DNA of 64,000 nt from Cloeon dipterum. Taxonomy: Eukaryota; Arthropoda; Insecta; Ephemeroptera; Baetidae. The position numbers and the translations under genes were made by a program. Shown here in pieces: positions 56,801 to 64,000 of the stretch. The notes beneath the pieces are model-generated. The model ran no database searches. It was not told the origin of the DNA and saw nothing but the letters and a program-made list of their open reading frames with translations. Every line of letters starts with the position of its first letter. Positions within the stretch are counted from its first letter, which is position 1. The stretch lies in the NCBI RefSeq assembly GCF_949628265.1, contig NC_088788.1:34148335-34212334 (forward strand). Direction: 5' to 3'.

Positions 56801-59800
56801 TGTGTGCGCGCGTGTGACGTCACAGGAAGAGGCTGCACTCATCTTTTACTACTACATATGTGAAACCCGAGACTTCTTCTCCAGCGGCACCAACCAGCGT
56901 GTTCCTTGGCTTCATTCATTCATTCCAGCTCCTCTTTAGCCGTGCTTTCTCACGCGCCAGGCAGAAAAATATATATCTGAACGAGTCGAATTCGTTCTCC
57001 GTTTTGGCCGGGACGCCAAATCTCGCGAAGGAAATAATTAGCACTTTATTACCGCCGCCACCGCCGCGCGACGTCCATAAATAATTTTATTTATGCTCGC
57101 GTGCAACGCATACGTGGTATAAATCGGCCTGTCAATTATTTGGCAGTGCGGGGAAACTGTGATTCGGGGAGGAAGTTGGTCGTTTGCCGAATGAATGAAA
57201 TGGAGTTTTAGGTGTGCAAAAGAAGCGATCGTAAAAATCGGTACTGTTAGAGAGAATAGGAGGCTTTGTCCCAAGATGAGCCACTTCCTTTCAGTCTTGA
57301 CAGTATGCAGTGTGGAACCATGCTATCACGTTTAAAATATCAAAAAAAAGGAAAAGTTTTTAATTGCAGCACGTTCGACATTTTACTGATAAATTTAATG
57401 AAAATTTAAAACCACCAAAGCTGTGATTAATTCTGTTAACTCTGAATTTCAAATTACCCTTTGTTCAAAATCAACAGCTCTATTACACACCTTAAAAAAG
57501 CAAAACAAAAAAGTGCAATTTGCAATTTTCTCTGTTTACTTAATCAAGATTAAAAGCTATCTCTTGCGGGTCCAGTTACGATTCAGCGGCGGGGAAAAGT
57601 AGCCTGGCTAAGTGTTTTAATTAAAGAGCAAAAGCGCTCACACGTCAAAAATTAATTTCGACGCGGCGGCGAAAAAGTTACTTTCGTGAAGCAGAGCGGC
57701 CGCGGCCGGCTGTTTACATTAAATCTTTATTTACATGGAGGACGCGCTGCTCTGGTCTGAAAGGGTCGTCTTCTTGGTCGATTTGTTTTGGTCCTGCGGG
57801 TCACTGCTCGGGAGGAGTGGGGCTCGTTCGTTTGGTTCGTTCATTCATGGCAGCGTGGAGGGGGCGCGGGTGGCGCAGGTCCTCGTCGCGCTTCAACATC
57901 AGTCGAGTCTTGGAAGCGGTGCTAGAGCGAGCGATGAAGTAAGTGATGCTCGTCGAATGCTGGGAGCCCGCTATGGGAATTAAAGTCATGAAGGGCCTGA
58001 TGCAGAAAAGAGGTGAGTTTCCACTGAAACAAAAGGGCGAGGCCGGCGACTACAAAGCGCGCCTGGCTCGCCTCTTGTTTGCTTTTTCCGCGCCTTTGCT
58101 TTGACACCTGGAGTGACACTTTATTCTCTCGTCGACGCTCTTTTCTCCCGGGGCCACCGCGCAGTCAGCCGAGGTCACCTTTTTATTTTAATTACGGCCC
58201 AACACAGACGTATTCGTTTATGACCACGTCTGCCCCGAAACGTCAAATTACCGGCCACTCGCTCAGCGCTCAGTTTGGTTTTCGCAACAGCGTAAATCGT
58301 TTGTTGCTTAGTTATTTTTCTAATTGTTTCCAAACTGTTTTCTTCACTTTTATGTTATCCATTTCACATTGTGCCGTAATTTGAATTAGAAAATGTTTTA
58401 ATGCATATTACATACTAACATGCGCCTTCAATTCTCTCAATATTTCTCAATTTGTTTACTATGGAATTAGAATTTCACAGTTAATTTGTTAAATTGAAAC
58501 CTAATTTTTTTACTTTTCATATGATCTTGAATACAAATTTTAACAAATCGGGGGGTTCCCTTTCAATTATGGCTTTTACACGGTTTTCGGACTCCAACAC
58601 TTAATCATCCACCAATCAAACGCCACATCCGGCTTATTATATTAAAATACTCGCCGCTTTATAATTGCGCTTATTTTTTCCACTGGAAAACGGTGGGAAA
58701 GTACTATTGAAGCGCACAGACAGGACTCGCACTTGTTTTGAGTTGAATTATGACGCGCAGGTGTGCAGTCTGGTGAAAAATAACGATTAAAATCAGTCGC
58801 TTCAAACTTCATGCGACGGGCAATGCTGTAAAATTTGACTTTTTCAGCGCACACACAAAAAGCATAATCATTTCACACTTTTTTGCTCGATTGCTGTTGC
58901 GTGCTCGGTGCGAAAAATGTTGGCCGAAATGGCCATAGCGTTATTGCCGCGCGCAGACAGAACGAGTTGAGAATCAACAAGTAAGTGCGCGGCCGAGACA
59001 TGCGATGGGCCTTCGGCTCGCCGCGCGGAGTGTGGCTCATGTTTGCCGAATGAATGAAGAAAAACGAGTCGAAAGCCGCCTTTTACGGTTGTCTCAACTA
59101 ACAATAAGCCAGCAAATTGCCGGCCGGTCCCCGTGCAGAAATATTTGCCAGGCGTGTGTGTTGCAAAACAATTTTTTCTGCGCCGTGTATCGTCTCTATT
59201 TGCTCGGCTGCCTTTCCCCGCCCATTCTCCATGCTGGTGCTGAATGAATCGCCGATCGTACAGCCTAATAAGGGTGAAAATTCGGTCGCTGAATTTTTAT
59301 TCATTGACATTTCCTGCTGAGAGGAAGAGAAGTCGGCGACGTGTCGCGCATATCGATCCGCCAAGGTGTGTGTGTACCCTGAGCGCAGGTGCCGCTGCCG
59401 CCGCCGCGCTGGCCATCTGACCCCCGAGTCGGTTGAATCAGGTGGCCCAACCGTCGCTTCCAAACACCCGTACTAGTGCACCCCTATTCTCACATAATTC
59501 CTCGCTAATTAAGCTGCTTTCAGGCTGGCAATTGAGGTGAGACGTTTAAAGTCCAACGGACGTTTTAGCCGAATTCAAAGAATTAATAATTGTTGTTTGT
59601 AGAAATACAACACAATTCAAGAGAATAGATAAGAACAGCAACAAAAAAGGCTGAAAATATTTTATTTGGTGAAAAGTTGCTTAAAAAACTAATAAACAAT
59701 TATTTGGATATTTAAAAACAAATTAGGTATTGGATTAATTTTTAATTTTTGGTAATTTAAATTCATATTTTCCTCTTTGACGAATTTTCTCCAGTCTCAT

Positions 59801-59974
59801 GATAAATTTTCTCCCACATAAAACATTTAAATAGATACGCATAAGCACTGTTTGTTTTCTTCCCTTTAACTTGTGATTTTCCTGTTTCCTTTTCCTTTGG
59901 AATGCCGTTCATCCGGCAGATCACCTGTTCTACCCGCTCTCGCCATCAGCTACTTCCAGTTCCTCTTGGTCACT

Positions 59975-60023
<49 letters not shown>

Positions 60024-63000
60024 ATATACTAAATCGACTTTGTTCGACTAGATTTTTACGCACATTTTATTTGAATAGAACGCGTTCAACTCCCGCTGAG
60101 TTGTTATCTGCGGACAACACTCGCTCGGAGTGGGCGCAAATTAAGTGCTCGTTAGGCTAATCGCTGGTGCCCAGCCAGCTTGCTTAACAACCAATGCTGA
60201 TTTGCTTTTGGTTGGATGTTCCTCACTCATATTTCAACACTGTTTGTCGCTTTCCTCCTTTTAACAAGCCAAAAACCTCGTCATGTTTGAGGCGATAAGT
60301 GTCGAGAAATGCAAAACCGCATCAACCAAAATGCCGCGCGTCTTATCGCTCCTAACCAAACGTGTTTTTTTCCACGATTTCAATTGTGCGCCTGCATATT
60401 GGTTGATAAAGTCTTTCGATTCCGAACTCTGCGTTTTGCCTTATCCAATATTGTTATTTTAGGAGATTTATATTATCAAGCAAACAACAACCGATTCGTG
60501 TTCGAGAGTTTTAGTCCGTTGTTGAACGGTGTTTCGGAACCAAGCAGCGTCTGTAATAATAAGCTAAGACTTCGATGGCGTTTTGTTCTTGCGAGAGGTC
60601 CACCCAAGTGCGAGGAAGTTGATAAAGCCGCGGCCAGATAAGGCTTCCTGTGGCGAGGCGTGTTTTCTGAGTTCTGCCTCGCTAATCACGCCGCCCCTTT
60701 CAGTGCACTCGCGCTGTTCGACTCTATTGGCTCTGTCGTCTTGTGTACAGAACATTTACATAGGCGATCAATCGGTTGGAAAAATAAGACAGAGAGTAGA
60801 GGAGCTACCGAGCGAGCGAGCGAGTGATTCATTCGGCTTTGAATAGGAATCGAGAGCCAATGAAACGAAAGAGTAGGGAGAGCTGGAATTATTGTGTGAC
60901 GAACGACACCGCTCTCAACTCTTTTAACATGACAGAATTTTAAAATATCTGTCTCTACAATTCTTGAGTTGACTTTGGAAATTACATATGAGAGACTTGA
61001 ATGAGCGTTGGGAGTGCATCGAGAGAAAAATGCCTGGAGTTTTTAATTTCCAGTTTACTCCATTCATTCAAGAAACTTCAAAGGTGATTTATTTTTCTTT
61101 TTGCAGCAATTTGTACTGATGTGAATGATGTAATTGAATTTAACTGATCGGGCAAAAAACTCGTTCTGCAACCGCACCGCCAACGAACGACTGCAATTAC
61201 CGAGAAGCATGCGTTCCGCCGCAATTATGCACTGCGCATTTTGCCAATTATAAAGTGCTCTTCATTTCTGTGTTTTTATTTTGCGCCAGGCACAATGCGT
61301 GGCGCGTTAATAAAACTCTAAATAAAAAAACACGCATTACAGCCCTCACTGAGCCGTTAAGTGGTGTCTCTGCGTTTCATTTCACCAGCGGCCGAAGTTC
61401 GTTAAATAATTACACGAATGCAGAGCAAAAGCTAGGCGCAGGTGGTTTTTTCTTCTGAGACTCCAAGCCGCCGAAGCAAACTGCCGCGAAACGTTTAGAA
61501 ATTAAAGAAAAATTCGCCAGTGTTGAGCAATCAGGGTTGAAAATCCCCTCTCTTCCGGGCCCGAAACCGCGAAGGGGCCCAGTGGAGGCCCACGGGGCCC
61601 GTCGGGAGCGGGAAGGCAGCAGGCAGGCGAGACCGCGCGCCATGTGTGGGGCAGGTGAGGCGAGCCACCTGCGCCTCGCGCGCTCTCACAGTTTCGCTCG
61701 TGCCGTGCTCCCGCTCGTGTCTCTCGCCGCAATGCTCCACCAAATGGGCCCCCAAGGGCCCCTCTAGTCGGAACCCCGTGCATATTTTTCGGCATGAGAA
61801 TCTGCGGATAAACTGCAAGGCCCTTCGAAAGAGGCAAGTCTCCATATTAATTCTGGCATTCATTCTGGCATCCAAATTTTGTCTCTGGTAAATGCGTGTA
61901 CATATCACTACTTGATTCAAACTGTTTGCAATTTTTATATTTTCTCAGAACAACTGAATGACGAGCAAAGTACTATATCGTTGTGCTATATTCCAAATAT
62001 TCACTCAGATATTTCATGAATGTGTTAGTGCGGCGTGTGAAATAAATTAGTCAGTCAATATTTAGTTAAATTCTTATTTGTAGACAGATATTTTATTATT
62101 ATTGCTTAACAATTAATATAAAATATTACATCAATCATAATCTCATAGATCAGTTTACTTTGAAATTTGATTCAAGCTTTTTGATTATCAATATTTACAG
62201 TTTTTGGATTATGTACAGAATCAAACTTGAATGTCTTCTGTATTACAAAACTATATGAAATTGAGTTATAAGAGCCACTTGTTAGCTAAGATGTAATATG
62301 ATTGAAAGATCGATACAAATACCAAGGCTCTTTTATTCACTGTTTGTTTTGAAGAGTTTTCGACATTATTTTTATCTTTTAAACCCTCACGAGAGATAAA
62401 TGTGTTCAAAACAAAAATCAAAATGCATGTGAAGGTAATCCTTTCAATTTTTTACCTCTCTATATAGACAAAGCTGTCTCCACTTTACACTCTAACTTTT
62501 GCATCTGTTTCTTTGCAAAGCGAATTCAAACAATCAAATTAATGGCCGCATTTTATCGCTCTGCAAACTTGCCGGCTGATCGTATACGCGGCCAACAGCT
62601 TGCTCCTAATATGCAAATCGACTTTGGCACGTGAGGGTTCGATGTTATACTGATGAGCCAAATTGTGATATTTCTCTCTTGGTTTTGTAGAATTAAAATT
62701 CGTTTTTATTCGCGAGCAAAATTTAATTGTCTCCTGTTACTCAACATCTTATCAATGCAATTTTTCGTCCTTTAACTCGATTGTAGGCTGTGACAGCAGG
62801 CGCTTTGAAGCTGAAGTTTCGGTCTCATGTTATCACGTAAGAGGACACGCACGCCTTTTTCGGATATTATACATTATGATGGGTGCATCATGCTCCTGTT
62901 GACTTCTTGTGCCACCACATATGCGCCCCATCTGCGTCTCACTCAGCCCATATGCATTATACGCTACTCCTGACGCATACCTTCCCCTGACCTAATAGTC

Positions 63001-63473
63001 TGTCTGCGCGCACGTATTAAAACGAGAACATATGCTCAAGATTATACACGCACGCTGCCAGCACAAGATCTTTCAATGCAGCGCCACACGTGTCGTGCAT
63101 TTACCCGGAAAATTTGTTATATTTTTTATTATCGCTCGACGAAACCTACCATATTAGTTCGGCTGATAACACTCGACGTTGGTCATTTTATCAAATGAAT
63201 AATTAAAACCAACGCTATACTGGCTCACTAAACGAACTTTTTTGCTGAATGCCAAGGTTCGGGTCTCTGCCCTTTGCGATAACTTTTATTTATTGCCTTG
63301 AATTGTTTTTATCACTCACACACGGTATTTGATTTTCTTTTCTCTGCGTGTTTCAGACATCCCAACTCAGGTGCCCCCGTTGACACCGGGCACCAACAAA
63401 AAGATGACAGAGGCCCTGAAGGCGTCGTTCGCTTCTTGGGAAAAGGAGCAGGTCCACTTGATGATTCCAAAGG
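38701..63473 (+). CDS. pnt: ETS-domain transcription factor pointed (5' part; continues beyond the window)
   Basis: Nuclear effector of receptor-tyrosine-kinase/Ras/MAPK signalling. Only N-terminal exons are in view: alternative starts at 38701-38811, 41658-41687 and 57946-58012, the shared exon 45439 or 45448-45589, and exon 63357-63473. Phases fit. The first two starts end in phase 0, as the 45.4-kb exon needs. That exon and the 57.9-kb start both end in phase 1, as the last exon needs. The last exon encodes [17 protein letters not shown], then [15 protein letters not shown] and IPK. It contains the PLTP MAPK site (Thr151 in Drosophila PntP2) and the first helices of the PNT/SAM domain. Human ETS1 has PLLTPSSKEM followed by ALKATFSGF at the same place. 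The ETS domain is outside the window. Introns of 7-18 kb hold many GC-rich islands. Confidence 0.9.
39590..39960 (-). repeat. Dispersed repeat family A, inverted copy in a pointed intron
   Basis: The reverse complement carries the family landmarks: 'cgctttatttcgaatcctctcatcgcg' near 39722, 'caatggtctgcgaattacgag' and 'gaaataaatgcacgtgatt'. It is similar to the inverted copy at 3360-3800. Confidence 0.65.
41190..41657 (+). promoter_or_regulatory. Promoter and 5' leader for pointed alternative exon b
   Basis: GC-rich with GAGCGAGCGAGCG tracts and CA-rich runs. It contains a five-codon upstream frame ATG-TCC-CCG-CGA-TAG at 41509-41523 before the start at 41658. No TATA box is evident. The transcription start is not resolved. 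Confidence 0.45.
41658..41687 (+). CDS. pnt: pointed, alternative first coding exon b
   Basis: Ten codons, [10 protein letters not shown], run directly into a donor (TTG/GTAATT at 41688) in phase 0, the same phase and a similarly basic Lys/Arg-Leu ending as exon a. It follows a GC-rich leader. It would encode a short, strongly basic N-terminus ahead of the shared 45.4-kb exon. Confidence 0.6.
41688..45438 (+). other. pointed intron
   Basis: Non-coding. It holds (CT)n at about 43150-43168 and (GA)n at about 43300-43322 microsatellites. No nested gene is recognised. Confidence 0.6.
45439..45589 (+). CDS. pnt: pointed, shared N-terminal exon with tandem acceptors
   Basis: Two in-phase acceptors lie nine bases apart, gtccgcag (45438) and tttccag (45447). 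Use of the first adds Arg-Phe-Gln. The exon encodes [14 protein letters not shown], then IKMEPEDE, then [13 protein letters not shown], and ends in phase 1 at donor GTAAGT (45590). IKMEPEDE fits the SUMO consensus (hydrophobic-Lys-x-Glu followed by acidic residues). ETS1 has the sumoylated IKTE at the same distance before its PLLTP site. SDLSDQES is rich in potential phospho-serines. Confidence 0.8.
46840..47250 (+). repeat. Dispersed repeat family A, copy in a pointed intron
   Basis: Landmarks in order: 'cattgcttgaaatat', 'ttattgtaaagtcacgatttattt', 'gcacaccatgatagatcgtgacgagagggatt', 'ttcttcggtcctgatttca', 'gtcaacaatgcaaaatattcttaatttttggcctg' and 'agctctac'. Non-coding. Confidence 0.68.
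47302..47326 (-). ncRNA. Hammerhead-ribozyme-like catalytic core (degenerate)
   Basis: The minus strand reads CTGATGA, then a perfect 5-bp stem GGCCC-GAG-GGGCC, then GAAAC. This is the conserved core order of hammerhead ribozymes (CUGAUGA, stem II, GAAA). Convincing stems I and III and a cleavage-site NUH triplet were not found on either side, so it is either a relic or a chance match. It abuts the repeat copy at 46840-47250. Confidence 0.3.
47500..52160 (+). other. pointed intron with GC-rich islands (47.5-47.95, 48.6-49.2, 51.54-52.16 kb)
   Basis: Islands rich in GCG and GAGCGAG stand between AT-rich stretches. They have long open frames on both strands without family likeness. At 49009-49017 an ATG-CTC-AAG runs into a donor-like GTAAGC, but it is out of phase with the next exon, so it is not accepted as a coding start. 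These islands may be promoters or enhancers of pointed isoforms. Confidence 0.4.
53206..53231. repeat. (CA)n microsatellite
   Basis: Uninterrupted CA dinucleotide run, in a pointed intron. Confidence 0.95.
54385..55015 (-). repeat. SINE-like repeat family B, copy 2, split by a hAT MITE
   Basis: The left part (54385-54433) matches 63630-63680: 'ccgccaagtggataacatggggcccgagtggc'. The right part (54801 on) matches the rest: 'gagcttgggcccaatgtgg', 'ccgcaccgaggtcctttattt', 'gccagacatttgtccc', 'ggaaaggtgcg' and 'aaccaccttttgccat'. The two parts become contiguous once the 367-bp insertion is removed. Confidence 0.7.
54434..54800. mobile_element. hAT-type MITE nested in a SINE-like copy, perfect 8-bp target duplication
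   Basis: The ends are CAGGGTTGCA (54434-54443) and TGCAACCCTG (54791-54800), exact inverted repeats of classic hAT form. Direct repeats CGAGTGGC flank them at 54426-54433 and 54801-54808. The 367-bp interior is AT-rich without a transposase frame. The homologous SINE copy at 63.7 kb lacks the insertion and has a single copy of the target. Confidence 0.92.
55180..57700 (+). other. pointed intron, GC-rich islands and (CTTT)n tract
   Basis: Islands lie at about 55180-55680 and 56280-57100. The first has a 163-codon open frame, judged spurious from its composition. A (CTTT)n run lies near 56640-56662. No gene is recognised. Confidence 0.4.
57701..57945 (+). promoter_or_regulatory. 5' leader for pointed alternative exon c
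   Basis: GC-rich leader-like sequence. It contains a minimal upstream frame ATG-AAG-TAA at 57934-57942 that ends three bases before the start at 57946, a layout that could limit or tune initiation. The transcription start is not resolved. Confidence 0.4.
57946..58012 (+). CDS. pnt: pointed, alternative first coding exon c
   Basis: Twenty-two codons begin [11 protein letters not shown] and end MKGLMQKR plus one base, at donor GTGAGT (58013). The exit is phase 1, exactly what the PNT-domain exon at 63357 requires. This isoform would skip the 45.4-kb exon and its SUMO-like motif but keep the MAPK site. An in-frame TAA at 57940 precedes the ATG. Internal ATGs at 57973 and 57988 are alternatives. 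It resembles the class of PNT-containing isoforms with a separate promoter (Drosophila PntP3); that equivalence is inference. Confidence 0.7.
58900..59480 (+). other. GC-rich intronic island
   Basis: CG-rich (GCGCGGCCGAG, GCCGCTGCCGCCGCCGC) in the last pointed intron of the window, open in several frames. No exon is supported. Confidence 0.35.
59972..60021. repeat. (TG)n microsatellite
   Basis: About 24 uninterrupted TG units in a pointed intron. Confidence 0.95.
60022..63356 (+). other. pointed intron, 3' part
   Basis: Non-coding. There are GC-rich stretches near 60560-60850 and 61540-61800. A polypyrimidine tract and acceptor (ctctgcgtgtttcag) end at 63356. Confidence 0.55.
63357..63473 (+). 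CDS. pnt: pointed, exon with MAPK site and start of the PNT domain
   Basis: 117 nt between acceptor tttcag (63356) and donor GTACGT (63474), entering and leaving in phase 1. It encodes [29 protein letters not shown] and MIPK. The next exon, outside the window, should begin with two bases completing an Asp codon (PKD in ETS proteins). The PLTP threonine is the conserved MAPK target of PntP2 and ETS1. Confidence 0.95.
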
Positions 63474-63494
63474 GTACGTGTTCGAAAAAATTTC

Positions 63495-64000
63495 CATTTT
63501 TCTTAGCAAATCACACTACAGAGGAGCTTGGGCTACCTTTCCGCCTCCCCACATTAATGTCTTTGATTGAAACGCCAGACATTTTTTTAGAACCTCTGCA
63601 CAGCACTTCCCGTGGGCTATGAGCTCACTGGGTCCCAGGCCCCAATAAGACCGCGAGCGGATAACATGGTCCCTGAGTGGCCCGAGTGGCCGCAAAGGAG
63701 CTTGGGCCCAATTTGGCCATCTTTTCGCCTCCACGCACCGAGGTCTTTTATTTGAAACCCCAGACATTTATCCATAAAGCCGCTGGAAAGGTGCGCAAAC
63801 CAGCAATTGGCGAGTCGGCGCCGGTGCGCCTCCCAGCCCGTTGAGCTATATTTGAGTCACTAAACTAACCACTTTTTGCCATCTCTGACATTGGGTAGCC
63901 AGTATTAGATCTCGGAACTGCTCAAATACCTCCCATCGCTTTGACACTCCTGAGAATGTCTTAACAACGGATTTGTCCCTAGAGCCGCTGGAAATGTGTG
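63495..64000 (-). repeat. SINE-like repeat family B, copies at the right edge
   Basis: A partial copy (about 63495-63610) and a full copy (about 63630-63930) follow the exon, and a third begins at about 63970 ('agagccgctggaaatgtg'). On the minus strand the full copy has an A-box-like TAGCTCAACGGG (63848-63837) and, about 36 nt on, a B-box-like GGTTTGCGCACC (63801-63790). This suggests a tRNA-derived RNA polymerase III promoter. Confidence 0.6.

Overview
This is a nuclear genomic window from an arthropod, almost certainly an insect. The evidence is spliced genes with GT-AG introns, AT-rich intergenic DNA full of degenerate transposons, two gastrulation-defective-type (GD_N) clip-less serine proteases, a secreted Pro/Thr/Gln-rich matrix-like protein, and the 5' half of an ETS gene of the Drosophila pointed / vertebrate ETS1-2 class. 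I cannot name the species. All gene models were built by eye from splice sites. In each one the exon phases join without a frame break and the coding length is a multiple of three where the gene is complete.

Layout. 1-10.38 kb: no gene, several copies of a dispersed repeat. 10.38-11.62 kb (+): MGMT, O6-alkylguanine-DNA alkyltransferase, four exons. 11.72-15.0 kb (-) and 17.03-19.39 kb (-): two tandem nine-exon paralogous serine proteases with identical intron positions and phases. The first has a fourth exon blown up from about 98 to 881 nt by a 39-bp minisatellite. 20-20.6 kb: a SINE-like copy and a 5S-rRNA-like segment. 21.05-24.34 kb (-): three-exon, 835-residue secreted disordered protein. 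24.5-31.3 kb: intergenic. 31.39-33.71 kb (-): TM2D1 (Drosophila biscotti) homologue, three exons. 34-38.6 kb: intergenic, with a precisely delimited hAT-type MITE and a long foldback element. 38.7 kb to the right edge (+): 5' part of pointed, with at least three alternative phase-compatible first coding exons (38.7, 41.7 and 57.9 kb), a shared exon at 45.4 kb and the MAPK-site/start-of-PNT-domain exon at 63.4 kb. The rest of the gene lies beyond the window.

How they relate. MGMT and the first protease converge with only 99 bp between stop codons. The two proteases are a recent tandem duplication that includes promoter-proximal DNA. TM2D1 and pointed are divergent. The most noteworthy observations are the alternative N-terminal exons of pointed, the minisatellite-driven exon growth in one protease paralogue, two hAT MITEs with perfect 8-bp target duplications (one nested inside a SINE copy), and a pair of protein-coding-derived repeats of unknown origin.
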